Part shown: positions 32,063 through 40,234 of the stretch, one piece after another
How the letters are laid out: every line of letters starts with the position of its first letter
How positions within the stretch are numbered: the stretch's first letter is position 1
Program-made: the position numbers and the translations under genes
From: an uncultured Prevotella sp.
Lineage (GTDB): Bacteria; Bacteroidota; Bacteroidia; Bacteroidales; Bacteroidaceae
Length of the DNA stretch: 45,823 bases
Direction: 5' to 3'
Assembly (NCBI GenBank): GCA_900315035.1
Contig: OMXO01000020.1
Location: 1-45,823 of the forward strand
The notes under the pieces: generated by a model
The model's database searches: none
Told to the model about the DNA's origin: nothing
The model's input: only the letters and a program-made list of their open reading frames with translations

Positions 32063-33589
32063 ATGATTATTAAGATCACATTAACCATCATCTTCCTGAT
32101 TGTGATGATCGGTGTGGGTATATATACGCGTAAACAGGCCAGCAGTGTTGACGGTTTTGTATTAGGTGGACGTTCTGTGGGTCCGTGGCTTACAGCTTTT
32201 GCTTTTGGTACATCTTATTTTTCTGCAGTCGTTTTCGTCGGCTATGCAGGACAGTTTGGTTGGAAATACGGACTCTCTTCTGCATGGATCGGTATCGGCA
32301 ATGCTGTGATAGGTTCGCTCTTGGCCTGGATTCTTTTGGGGCGTCGTACAAAACTGATGACGCAGCATATCGAATCGCGTACGATGCCTGATTTCTTTGG
32401 AACGCGTTTTGCTGATCAGGGACTTCGTGTGGTGGCCTCTGTCATCGCCTTTGTGTTTCTGATTCCTTACACAGCAGGTGTGTATAAAGGTATATCAACC
32501 CTTTTTGAGATGGGCTTTGGCATCCCTTACGAATATTGCGTGGTGATCATGGCCATCTTGACTGCAGTATATGTGATTCTTGGCGGCTATAAGGCTACGG
32601 CCATGAATGATTTTATCCAGGGTGTCATCATGCTGTTTGGTATTGTGGCGGTTATTGTTGCAGTACTCAATGTGCAAGGTGGACTCTTCTCGGCTGTAGA
32701 AAAACTCGCGGCTCTGCCTTCTGATGCTGACCCCACGGTTAATGGAGGTTTTGCCACATGGTTTGGCCCCGATCCATGGGGACTCTTAGGGGTTGTGGTG
32801 CTTACTTCCCTCGGAACGATGGGTCTTCCTCAGATGGTGGGTAAGTTCTACTCCATTACTGATGAGAGTGCTATTAAGCGAGGTACCGTCATTTCTACTG
32901 TCTTCGCTTTCATCGTAGCTGGTGGCTGTTATTTCTTAGGCGGTTTTGGCCGTTTGTTTGGTATGCCTCCTGTGTTGCCTAACGGTAAGTTGGCCTTCGA
33001 CTCCATTGTGCCATCCATGCTTGTCACTCTGCCTGACGTGCTGATTGCCCTCGTGGTGTTACTTGTTCTTTCGGCATCCATGTCAACTCTTGCCTCTCTT
33101 GTGCTTACCTCTTCTTCGACAATGACGCTCGACTTGATATATCGTGACAAGAAATCGTTGCCTGGTGAGGTTGAAGATGGCTCCATCGACGATATCGTGG
33201 CAGAGAAAATCGAGCGTCGTAAGGTGATTGTGATGCGTGTGCTTATCATGTTCTTCATCGCTATCTCCTTGTTGATTGCTTTGAATCCACCTACGTTCAT
33301 CGCTCAGTTGATGGGTATCTCTTGGGGCGCTTTGGCTGGTGCGTTCCTGGCACCGTTCATGCTCGGTCTCTATTGGCGTGGGGTCACAACTGCTTCTGTC
33401 TGGGCTTGTTTTATCTGGGGTGTAGGTATCACGGTGGTCAACATGCTTATCGGTAATCCTATTAATCCGATCAACTGTGGCGCTATTGCCATGGTGGGTG
33501 GTTTCCCTGTTGTTTGGATTGTCAGTCTGCTGACAAAGAAATTGCCACAACAAACAGTTGACAGCATATTCGATTGTTATCATAAATAA
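32063..33589 (+). CDS. Sodium:solute symporter family (SSSF) transporter
   Basis: 508 residues with about 13 hydrophobic segments. Typical SSSF blocks are SVDGFVLGGRSVGPWLTAFAFGTSYFSA (sodium-site region of TM1-2), VILGGYKATAMNDFIQGVIML (around 171-191) and GLPQMVGKFYSI (around 257). It imports a solute with sodium; substrates in the family include proline, pantothenate, sugars and short carboxylates, and this one cannot be told apart. It is followed by a TlpA-like lipoprotein 10 bases downstream. Confidence 0.9.
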   Translation: MIIKITLTIIFLIVMIGVGIYTRKQASSVDGFVLGGRSVGPWLTAFAFGTSYFSAVVFVGYAGQFGWKYGLSSAWIGIGNAVIGSLLAWILLGRRTKLMTQHIESRTMPDFFGTRFADQGLRVVASVIAFVFLIPYTAGVYKGISTLFEMGFGIPYEYCVVIMAILTAVYVILGGYKATAMNDFIQGVIMLFGIVAVIVAVLNVQGGLFSAVEKLAALPSDADPTVNGGFATWFGPDPWGLLGVVVLTSLGTMGLPQMVGKFYSITDESAIKRGTVISTVFAFIVAGGCYFLGGFGRLFGMPPVLPNGKLAFDSIVPSMLVTLPDVLIALVVLLVLSASMSTLASLVLTSSSTMTLDLIYRDKKSLPGEVEDGSIDDIVAEKIERRKVIVMRVLIMFFIAISLLIALNPPTFIAQLMGISWGALAGAFLAPFMLGLYWRGVTTASVWACFIWGVGITVVNMLIGNPINPINCGAIAMVGGFPVVWIVSLLTKKLPQQTVDSIFDCYHK

Positions 33590-33599
33590 AATACAACTG

Positions 33600-34145
33600 A
33601 TGAAGAAATCATTTCTGACATTGATGATGCTGACGGTGACACTCTCACTGATCGCTTCGTGTACACAACGTCCTAAATCCAGTGAGTCTGTGGTTACAGA
33701 ACCAGAACAGACGATGACTGACAATGCCGATGCAGGCTTGGCGCCTGATTTTGAATTGCCCGACCTTCAAGGTAACCCCTTAAAGCTTTCTTCTCTTCGT
33801 GGCAAGTATGTCGTTATCGACTTCTGGGGCTCTTGGTGCATTTGGTGTATCCGTGGTTTCCCACACATGAAGGAGGCTTATGCCAAATATAAGGATAAGA
33901 TGGAAATCTTGGGCGTGGATTGCAACGATACGGAAAGCAAGTGGAAGGCTGCCGTAGAAGAATATGCCTTACCTTGGCTGCAAGTACGCTGTCCTGATGA
34001 ACAGTTGCAGACACTGGCCTCCCAGTACAATGTGGAGGGATTTCCTACAAAGGTCATTATCGATCCTCAAGGTAAAATCGTCAAAGTGGTGGTAGGTGAA
34101 GATCCCGCCTTCTACACTTTCCTTGACGGTCTTTTCTCGAAATAG
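33600..34145 (+). CDS. TlpA/ResA-like thioredoxin-fold lipoprotein
   Basis: 181 residues. A lipoprotein signal (lipobox LIASC, Cys21) is followed by a thioredoxin fold with the redox pair in WGSWCIWCIRGFP (residues about 85-88) and the cis-Pro region VEGFPTKVIIDPQG. Such proteins reduce or maintain thiols in the periplasm, as in cytochrome c maturation. The start is ATG 33600; a longer frame from 33558 overlaps the symporter stop region and lacks a signal. No cytochrome genes are adjacent. Confidence 0.88.
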   Translation: MKKSFLTLMMLTVTLSLIASCTQRPKSSESVVTEPEQTMTDNADAGLAPDFELPDLQGNPLKLSSLRGKYVVIDFWGSWCIWCIRGFPHMKEAYAKYKDKMEILGVDCNDTESKWKAAVEEYALPWLQVRCPDEQLQTLASQYNVEGFPTKVIIDPQGKIVKVVVGEDPAFYTFLDGLFSK

Positions 34146-34178
34146 TAGCTTTGCAACCAAGTTGCATGAAATGTGCCG

Positions 34179-34186
34179 TAACTTTG
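34179..34186 (+). promoter_or_regulatory. -7 promoter element (TAACTTTG) for the P-type ATPase
   Basis: TAACTTTG, 28 bases before the start at 34215. A second candidate, TAGCTTTG at 34146-34153, lies directly after the TlpA-like stop. Confidence 0.65.
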
Positions 34187-34214
34187 CAGCCAGAAACAAT
34201 AAAACTGCATTGTT

Positions 34215-36200
34215 ATGGCACATCATCATGAACATCATCATTGTGAAAGTTGCGCGCATGAGCATCATCACGAAGAGTCTGGCATCAAGCATCAGTTGAT
34301 ACTTATCTGTTCGACTGTTTTACTGTTGGTAGCAGCCGTCTTGATAGAGCGGTATTTTAATCTGCCGACCTGGCAGTTGTTGATTGTCTATCTCATACCT
34401 TATTTATTAATAGGTCACGATACATTAATCGAGGCTTTCGAAGGTGTCTGTCATGGCGATGCTTTCAATGAGCATTTTCTCATGTCGGTGGCTACGATTG
34501 GTGCTCTCTGTATCGGTTTCCTGCCAGGGGCAGAAACTGAATTTCCAGAGGCTGTCTTTGTGATGCTCTTTTTCCAGATTGGTGAACTTTTTGAAGGCTA
34601 TGCTGAAGGGAAGAGCCGTGAGAGTATTGCTCACTTGATGGATATACGTCCGGATGTGGCACATGTAGAACGTGATGGTAACGTTGTTGAGGTCGTGCCA
34701 GATGATGTCGCTGTAGGTGAGATCATTATTGTCCGCCCTGGTGAGAAAGTACCACTCGATGGTGTGGTCATCGAGGGTAGTTCTTCGCTGAATACGGTTG
34801 CTCTGACTGGTGAGACTTTACCAAGAGATGTTGATACCGATGATGAGATTATCTCTGGTTGCGTGAACCTCTCAGGAGTGGTAAGGATACGAACTACGAA
34901 GGTCTTTGGTGAAAGTACGGTTTCAAAGATCATCCGATTGGTTGAGAGTGCTGGTGAACAGAAGTCGAGAAGTGAGGCTTTTATCACTCGTTTCGCCCGT
35001 ATTTACACCCCAGTGGTTGTTTGCGCTGCATTGGCCTTGGCCATTGTTCCTACGCTCCTTGGCGGTCCGTTTGCCACTTGGCTTTATCGCGCGCTGATGT
35101 TCCTGGTTGTCTCTTGCCCATGCGCATTGGTCATCAGTGTGCCTCTGACCTTCTTTGGAGGTATAGGCGGTGCTTCTCGCCATGGTATATTGGTAAAGGG
35201 CTCTGGCTTTATGGATGTGCTGGCCAAAGTAGGCACGGTAGTTTTCGATAAGACGGGCACGCTTACTTGTGGACAGTTCGCTGTCACAGCGGTCCATCCG
35301 GATACGTGCGATGAACATCAGTTGTTGCATCTTGCTGCCCATGTCGAACATTTCTCAACCCACCCCATTGGGGCTGCTTTGCGTGATGCTTTCCCTGATG
35401 AGGCTACCGATGGTTGCAAGGTGAGCGATGTAGAAGAGATTGCCGGACAAGGTATCCGTGCCCGAGTTGGCGATCGTCTTGTTTGTGTTGGTAATACGAA
35501 GATGATGGATGCAGTGGGGGCTAAATGGCACGACTGTCCTCAATGCGGACACGGCCATCAGTCTGTTGTCGGCACAGTCATCCATGTGTCTATCGATGGT
35601 CTGTATGCCGGACATATAGTCATCAACGATCGGATCAAGGATGATAGTGCCATGGCTGTCAGTCGTCTGCATGCTCTTGGGGTCTCCAAGGCCGTCATGT
35701 TGACTGGTGATCGTGAGGAGGTTGGGGCTTATGTCGCCCACGAATTAGGACTGAATGAGTACCATGCCGGTTTGATGCCTGCCGATAAAGTGGCTCATGT
35801 TGAACGCTTGTTGAAAGAGAAAAGAGCGGGCGAATATCTTGCGTTCGTAGGTGATGGTATCAACGATGCCCCCGTTCTGGCTCGTGCCGATGTGGGTGTC
35901 GCCATGGGTGGTCTTGGTAGTGATGCTGCCATTGAGGCTGCTGATGTCGTGCTGATGGATGATAAGCCTTCTAAGATAGCGCTTGCTATCGCCATCGCTC
36001 GACGTACACTGGCCATTGCTCGTCAGAACGTTTGGTTTGCCATCGGGGTGAAACTGTCTGTACTCGTTCTGGCTGCTTTGGGCTTGGCTACCATGTGGAT
36101 GGCTGTCTTTGCCGATGTGGGTGTCACCGTTCTCGCCGTTCTGAATGCGATGCGAACGATTGCCATAAAGGATCATGGGGTAGGGGAGCCTCTGCAATGA
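34215..36200 (+). CDS. P1B-type heavy-metal ATPase, Zn/Cd/Pb class
   Basis: 661 residues. The actuator domain has LTGETLP (around 198), the TM6 metal site is C301-P-C303 in VVSCPCALVI, and the phosphorylated Asp is D345 in DKTGT. The His-Pro motif STHPIGAAL identifies the P1B nucleotide-binding domain, and GDGINDAPVLARADVGVAMG is the hinge. TM7 has the N(x7)K pattern in NVWFAIGVK and TM8 has FADVGV, the Asp-containing signature of the Zn/Cd/Pb (P1B-2) class. Instead of a ferredoxin-like metal-binding domain the N-terminus is a short His-rich tail with CESC. A second motif, C441-PQ-C444-GHGH, is inserted in the nucleotide-binding domain. The 3' end overlaps the convergent rluA-like gene by 77 bases. 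Confidence 0.92.
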   Translation: MAHHHEHHHCESCAHEHHHEESGIKHQLILICSTVLLLVAAVLIERYFNLPTWQLLIVYLIPYLLIGHDTLIEAFEGVCHGDAFNEHFLMSVATIGALCIGFLPGAETEFPEAVFVMLFFQIGELFEGYAEGKSRESIAHLMDIRPDVAHVERDGNVVEVVPDDVAVGEIIIVRPGEKVPLDGVVIEGSSSLNTVALTGETLPRDVDTDDEIISGCVNLSGVVRIRTTKVFGESTVSKIIRLVESAGEQKSRSEAFITRFARIYTPVVVCAALALAIVPTLLGGPFATWLYRALMFLVVSCPCALVISVPLTFFGGIGGASRHGILVKGSGFMDVLAKVGTVVFDKTGTLTCGQFAVTAVHPDTCDEHQLLHLAAHVEHFSTHPIGAALRDAFPDEATDGCKVSDVEEIAGQGIRARVGDRLVCVGNTKMMDAVGAKWHDCPQCGHGHQSVVGTVIHVSIDGLYAGHIVINDRIKDDSAMAVSRLHALGVSKAVMLTGDREEVGAYVAHELGLNEYHAGLMPADKVAHVERLLKEKRAGEYLAFVGDGINDAPVLARADVGVAMGGLGSDAAIEAADVVLMDDKPSKIALAIAIARRTLAIARQNVWFAIGVKLSVLVLAALGLATMWMAVFADVGVTVLAVLNAMRTIAIKDHGVGEPLQ

Positions 36201-36813
36201 CGGTCTCTTTTGATACGGGATGCACAAACTCTATCCGTCTCGACATCAGTGAGATGCTGCCATCGGGATTGCTGCGAGGTGCACCGTATTTCAAGTCGCC
36301 CTTGATTGGACATCCCATGGCTGCAAGTTGACAGCGTATCTGATGATGTCGGCCAGTCATGAGATTGACCTCCAACAGACAATAGTTGTCTGAACGGCCT
36401 ATCACTTTGTATTTCAGAATAGCCTTTTTGGCTTGAGGCTTTTCTGTCGTGTAGGCATACGATTTGTTCTGTTTTTCATTTCTCACGAGCCAGTGGGTTA
36501 ATAGGCCTTCTGGCTCCTTGGGCGTGTTTTTCACAATGGCCCAATAGGTCTTGTGCACCTCTCCCTCAGCAAACATCTTGTTCAGTCTCGTGAGAGCTTT
36601 CGAGGTACGGGCAAAGACCACCAGTCCAGAAACGGGACGGTCTAGCCGATGAACGACACCCAGGAATACTGCTCCGGGTTTCGCATACTTTTCCTTGATA
36701 TAGTCCTTGACAATATCAGAAAGGGGGCGATCGCCAGTCTTGTCGCCCTGAACGATCTCCCCACTCTGTTTATTGACTATAATAATATGGTTGTCCTCGT
36801 AAACGACTTCCAT
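36124..36813 (-). CDS. RluA-family RNA pseudouridine synthase
   Basis: 229 residues. The catalytic Asp is in HRLDRPVSGLVVFA (around residues 55-68). VVYEDNHIIIVNKQSG near the start and NLMTGRHHQIRCQLAAMGCPIKGDLKYG near the end are standard for the RluA/RluC/RluD group. No N-terminal S4 domain is present. The RNA target cannot be deduced. Third gene of the tetR/fabG operon. Its last 77 coding bases lie antisense to the end of the metal ATPase gene. Confidence 0.9.
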   Translation of the reverse strand: MEVVYEDNHIIIVNKQSGEIVQGDKTGDRPLSDIVKDYIKEKYAKPGAVFLGVVHRLDRPVSGLVVFARTSKALTRLNKMFAEGEVHKTYWAIVKNTPKEPEGLLTHWLVRNEKQNKSYAYTTEKPQAKKAILKYKVIGRSDNYCLLEVNLMTGRHHQIRCQLAAMGCPIKGDLKYGAPRSNPDGSISLMSRRIEFVHPVSKETVIAEAPLPHDPLWQSFASHSERRER

Positions 36814-36846
36814 ACTTCTTACCTCTTACTTCTTACTTCTTACCTC
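36814..36846 (-). repeat. Purine-rich short tandem repeat just upstream of the rluA-like gene
   Basis: The 34-base gap between fabG and the rluA-like gene consists almost entirely of units read on the minus strand as GAGGTAAGAAGT and AAGAAGTAAGA. It ends at the ATG, so it may also provide a purine-rich ribosome-binding region. It resembles the repeat inside mutS2 (42397-42443). Confidence 0.7.
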
Positions 36847-36847
36847 A

Positions 36848-37585
36848 TTACATATTCATACCACCGTCAACCTGGATCACCTGTCCGCTAACATAGCTTG
36901 ACATATCTGATGCGAGGAAGGTAGCCACGTTGGCAATATCCTCTACCAGTCCACCACGGCGGAGAGGAATCTTGTTGATCCACTCTTTACGGATATCGTC
37001 GGGGAGAGCCTGAGTCATAGCTGTGTCGATGAAACCAGGAGCGATAGCGTTGGCACGGATACCCTTCGGACCCATTTCCTGACCGATACTCTTGGCGAGT
37101 GCGATAAGACCAGCCTTAGAAGCAGCATAATTGGCCTGGCCGGCATTACCGTGAACACCTACTACAGAAGCCATGTTGATAATAGAACCACCACGCTGAC
37201 GCATCATAACGGGCACGCAGGCATGGATAAAGTTGAAGGCCGACTTCAGGTTCACAGCGATGACGGCGTCCCACTGCTGCTCTGTCATTCTCAGCATCAG
37301 ACCGTCTTTGGTGATACCGGCATTGTTTACCAGGATATCAATTGTCCCGAACTCTTCCTTCACTGCCTTTACTACCTCTTCCGTCTGTGCGAAGTCGGCA
37401 GCGTTCGAAGCATAGCTCTTCGCCTTTACGCCTAAGGCTGCAATTTCCTTCTCTGTCTCCTCGTTGATCTCGAGGTCGGTGAATGCGATGTTTGCGCCTT
37501 CAGCGGCGAACTTCAGTGCGATAGCCTTTCCGATACCGCGTGCAGCACCTGTAATCAGGGCTGTCTTACCTTCTAATAATCCCAT
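36848..37585 (-). CDS. fabG: 3-oxoacyl-ACP reductase (FabG)
   Basis: 245 residues. It reduces 3-oxoacyl-ACP with NADPH in fatty-acid elongation. The cofactor motif is TGAARGIGKAIA (residues about 12-23), LVNNAGITKDG follows near residue 85, and the active site is Ser in NMASVVG with Y and K in YAASKAGL. The C-terminal VDGGMNM is typical of FabG rather than of other SDR enzymes. It follows a TetR-type regulator by 24 bases and precedes the rluA-like gene by 34. Confidence 0.93.
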   Translation of the reverse strand: MGLLEGKTALITGAARGIGKAIALKFAAEGANIAFTDLEINEETEKEIAALGVKAKSYASNAADFAQTEEVVKAVKEEFGTIDILVNNAGITKDGLMLRMTEQQWDAVIAVNLKSAFNFIHACVPVMMRQRGGSIINMASVVGVHGNAGQANYAASKAGLIALAKSIGQEMGPKGIRANAIAPGFIDTAMTQALPDDIRKEWINKIPLRRGGLVEDIANVATFLASDMSSYVSGQVIQVDGGMNM

Positions 37586-37609
37586 AATTGTTTTTTACTT
37601 GTTAATTTG

Positions 37610-38203
37610 TTATCTTCGTTGAAATTTTCCTAATGCACCATATACCACCTTTGCCACCTGAGGCTTGGTGTCTTCTTCTTTCATGCCGTGAGCGATACGT
37701 CCATATATATAAGGTACCTCGAGGCCCTTGATACAATAGTGGGTGATATCGGCTACAAGATCCACATTGTCGATGTCAAACTCTCCGTCCTCTTTCCCTT
37801 CTGTATAGACTTTGCGGAAGAGTTCTATCTCTGCATCGTCAAAGTGCTTGCGCACCTTTTCTACCATCCAGATATTTCTGAAGAACTCTGCTCTCAGGTT
37901 ACCGTTTCTTACCACCGTCTCACGAATCATGCTCAGATGGGTGTAGATCAGTTCGATAATCTTGTCCTGTGGGGGAATCTTACGGGCTGCCACTTCGTCG
38001 AGTTTGTCGCTCAGGCGTTCCAACTCGCCTTCGATGACTGCGTAGTAGATCTCGTCTTTCGATTTAAAATAGGTGTACAGCGTGCGACGCCCTTTCCCCG
38101 ATTGGGTGGCGATGTCGTTCATCGTGGTGTTCTCCAACCCGTTCTTGGCGAATAGTTGGCGCGCTACATCTACTAATTTCTGTCTTGTTTTGGATATTGA
38201 CAT
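37610..38203 (-). CDS. TetR/AcrR-family transcriptional regulator
   Basis: 197 residues. The N-terminal helix-turn-helix domain (residues about 5-50) contains LFAKNGLENTTMNDIATQSGKGRRTLYTYFKSKDEIYYAV, a textbook TetR motif; the C-terminal helical domain would bind a ligand. The ATG at 38203 gives the typical short arm; a TTG start at 38242 is less likely. It leads the operon with fabG, so control of fatty-acid synthesis, possibly its own operon, is a reasonable guess. A clear -7 element lies 49 bases upstream. Confidence 0.9.
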   Translation of the reverse strand: MSISKTRQKLVDVARQLFAKNGLENTTMNDIATQSGKGRRTLYTYFKSKDEIYYAVIEGELERLSDKLDEVAARKIPPQDKIIELIYTHLSMIRETVVRNGNLRAEFFRNIWMVEKVRKHFDDAEIELFRKVYTEGKEDGEFDIDNVDLVADITHYCIKGLEVPYIYGRIAHGMKEEDTKPQVAKVVYGALGKFQRR

Positions 38204-38252
38204 ATCTGATCTCCTCCTGTCTTTACAAATTGCACACGACAATTATAATGTG

Positions 38253-38260
38253 CAAAATTA
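38253..38260 (-). promoter_or_regulatory. -7 promoter element (TAATTTTG) for the tetR/fabG/rluA operon
   Basis: Minus-strand TAATTTTG, 49 bases before the ATG at 38203. Confidence 0.65.
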
Positions 38261-38364
38261 GGAATTTTCTTTTAATTGAGCAAGAAAACAGGCGGAAAAT
38301 GTTCCAAAAATCCTAAAATCAGAAAAAAATCGCCCAAATATTTGCGTATCTCAAAAAAAGTTTG

Positions 38365-38372
38365 TAATTTTG
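38365..38372 (+). promoter_or_regulatory. -7 promoter element (TAATTTTG) for tRNA-Met
   Basis: TAATTTTG, 23 bases before the mature tRNA 5' end. Confidence 0.7.
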
Positions 38373-38395
38373 CACCCGCTTAAGAAAAATAACAT

Positions 38396-38468
38396 CGCGG
38401 AGTGGAGCAGTTGGTAGCTCGCCAGGCTCATAACCTGGAGGTCGCACGTTCGAATCCTGCCTCCGCAG
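38396..38468 (+). tRNA. tRNA-Met (CAU), initiator-like (fMet)
   Basis: A cloverleaf with anticodon loop CTCATAA. Base 1 (C) faces A72, an unpaired acceptor end, and the D stem has A11:U24; both are marks of initiator tRNA. The anticodon stem has A29:U41 above two G:C pairs rather than three. The T arm GCACG-TTCGAAT-CCTGC has a C:C mismatch at 52:62. No CCA is encoded. Elongator tRNA-Met cannot be fully excluded but the C1/A72 pair argues against it. Confidence 0.88.
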
Positions 38469-38505
38469 AGGCGCAATCCATTAGGAATGTGCCTCTTCTT
38501 TTTTC
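38467..38505 (+). terminator. Terminator of tRNA-Met
   Basis: AGAGGCGCA (38467-38475) pairs with TGTGCCTCT (38488-38496) with one G:U, followed by a T-rich run. The stem starts within the last two tRNA bases. Confidence 0.75.
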
Positions 38506-39516
38506 TTAGAATTGTTCCAGAATCCTGATTCGTTCTTCTGTACTGGGATGGGTTGCAAACAGTCCGCTGATAAACTGCATCAGTCCTTGTGTCATCTGCT
38601 TGGGGTGTATGATATACATCTGGGCAATGTCTTCGCGCTCTACATCGCCTAGACCTGGATTATTTGAAATCTTCCTCAGGGCTGAGGCGAGTGCCAGCGG
38701 ATTGCCACAGAGTTCTGCACCGCCTGCATCGGCCATATACTCGCGTTTGCGCGAAATGGCAAAGCGTGTCAGCATGATAAACAGGTAGGCGATGCCTGCA
38801 CAGACTGCTCCGATAGCCATGATGGCTACGACCGACAGACCGTTGCCTTTGCTGTTGCGGTTATCACTACTACTGCTGAAGCCTCCGAACAACATGCGGT
38901 TGTAGATCATGCGTACCACGAGCGACAAGACGGTTGATACAATACCCACGAAGATAATGCTCGTGATCAGCAGTCGAGTGTCGCGATTGCGGATGTGTGT
39001 CAGTTCGTGTCCTATCACGCCTGCCAGTTCCTCGTCGTTCAAGCGGTCGAGTAGTCCCGTCGTGACCGTCACCGTATATGAGTTCTTGTCGATACCGCTG
39101 GCAAACGCGTTCAGCTGGGGATCGTCGATCACGTTCACCTTCGGCATGTCCATTCCGCAAGCCATACAGAGGTTCTCCACGATGTTATACACCCTGGGGT
39201 TCTCTCGGCGCATCAGTGGTTGGGCGCCTGTGGCTTTCTGTATCATCTTGGTATTGCTGAAATAGGCGATGGCAAACCAGATGGCCACACCGCCGATGAT
39301 AAAGGGCGCTGCTTTGGTGAATGTCCAGTTCACGCTGTCTGCATCGAGCTGGTTGACGAAATAGCCCGCCTGGTCGTAATAGCCTGTGGTGAAGTAGTTG
39401 ATGATGGCCAGAAACACCCATGTCATCCCCAACAGAATGACGGGAAAGGCAATGAGCAACAGCATGCTCTTCATGTTGTTGCTCGATATCTGGCTTTGAA
39501 TGCCTACATATCTCAT
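38506..39516 (-). CDS. M48-family membrane metalloprotease (HtpX-like)
   Basis: 336 residues. There are two N-terminal hydrophobic segments (about 18-42 and 68-86), the zinc motif GHELTHIRN (around 168-176), two more hydrophobic segments (about 182-205 and 225-255), and the third ligand region REYMADAGGAEL. It would degrade misfolded membrane proteins at the cytoplasmic membrane. The lemA gene ends 6 bases upstream, a lemA-htpX pairing seen in many bacteria. Confidence 0.9.
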   Translation of the reverse strand: MRYVGIQSQISSNNMKSMLLLIAFPVILLGMTWVFLAIINYFTTGYYDQAGYFVNQLDADSVNWTFTKAAPFIIGGVAIWFAIAYFSNTKMIQKATGAQPLMRRENPRVYNIVENLCMACGMDMPKVNVIDDPQLNAFASGIDKNSYTVTVTTGLLDRLNDEELAGVIGHELTHIRNRDTRLLITSIIFVGIVSTVLSLVVRMIYNRMLFGGFSSSSDNRNSKGNGLSVVAIMAIGAVCAGIAYLFIMLTRFAISRKREYMADAGGAELCGNPLALASALRKISNNPGLGDVEREDIAQMYIIHPKQMTQGLMQFISGLFATHPSTEERIRILEQF

Positions 39517-39522
39517 CCTACC

Positions 39523-40083
39523 TTAAAATTTGATCTCGGGTGCTTTTTCGACGGTTGCACGTTCTTCCTGAGGTATCTCGAACATGGGCTCCTTCTTGAA
39601 TCCGAACATGTTGGCGAAGATGTTCGATGGGAACGTCTGTACCGAGTTGTTCAGTTCGCGGGTAGCCGTGTTGAAGTAGCGGCGCGTAGCGGCGATCTTG
39701 TTCTCGATATCGGCAATCTCCGTCTGCAACTGCAGGAAGTTCTGGTTAGCTTTCAACTCCGGATAGGCCTCTACCGACACTTTCAGACCGGCAAGTGCAC
39801 TCGAGAGTGCGTTCTCTGCCTGGATCTTGTCGTTGATGGTGGTGGCACCCATAGCGGCAGCACGAGCCTGTGTAACGCGCTCCAGCAACTCCTTCTCGTG
39901 CTGGGCATATCCCTTCACGGTTGCAACCAACTGAGGGATAAGGTCGTGACGCTGTTTCAGCTGCACGTCGATATTAGCAAACGCGTTTTCGCGGTTGTTA
40001 CGCAGTTTTACGAGGTTGTTGTAAATGCCGATGGCGCCAATTACCAGGACTACCACAACGGCCAGGATAATCAATAGTGTCAT
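39523..40083 (-). CDS. lemA: LemA-family protein
   Basis: 186 residues. An N-terminal membrane helix (about 2-20) is followed by a long helical bundle with the family words NNLVKLRNNRENAFANIDVQLKQRHDLIPQLVATVKGYAQHE and ARRYFN/ATRELNN. Biochemical role unknown; many LemA genes sit with M48 proteases as here. A promoter element lies at 40121-40128. Confidence 0.93.
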   Translation of the reverse strand: MTLLIILAVVVVLVIGAIGIYNNLVKLRNNRENAFANIDVQLKQRHDLIPQLVATVKGYAQHEKELLERVTQARAAAMGATTINDKIQAENALSSALAGLKVSVEAYPELKANQNFLQLQTEIADIENKIAATRRYFNTATRELNNSVQTFPSNIFANMFGFKKEPMFEIPQEERATVEKAPEIKF

Positions 40084-40120
40084 AATGTTATCTTTTTATT
40101 TAAATGTTAATTCCAAAGTG

Positions 40121-40128
40121 CAAAGATA
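40121..40128 (-). promoter_or_regulatory. -7 promoter element (TATCTTTG) for lemA/htpX
   Basis: Minus-strand TATCTTTG, 37 bases before the lemA start. Confidence 0.68.
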
Positions 40129-40168
40129 ATGATTGTCGGTTGAACCCACAAATAATTTAGGATTTATT

Positions 40169-40211
40169 TAAAAAAAATCCAGCTACCAGGTTTTATCCTG
40201 ATAACCGGATT
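40169..40211 (-). terminator. Terminator of the lytic transglycosylase gene
   Basis: On the minus strand AATCC...CAGG pairs with CCTG...GGATT (40176-40190 with 40197-40211, three mismatches) around a 6-base loop, followed by a run of Ts. It lies about 25 bases after the gene's stop. Confidence 0.8.
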
Positions 40212-40234
40212 TGTATAGTACTAGAGATAAATCT

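Noticed and set aside
34146-34153. TAGCTTTG as the main promoter of the metal ATPase
   Set aside because: TAACTTTG at 34179 is better placed and closer to the common form; the first was kept only as a secondary candidate.
36814-36846. CRISPR-like repeat array
   Set aside because: Units are short, contiguous and without spacers, and no cas gene is present in the window.
39220-40077. Plus-strand reading frame opposite lemA and htpX
   Set aside because: It spans two conserved genes in antisense and has Cys/His/Val-rich composition typical of shadow frames.
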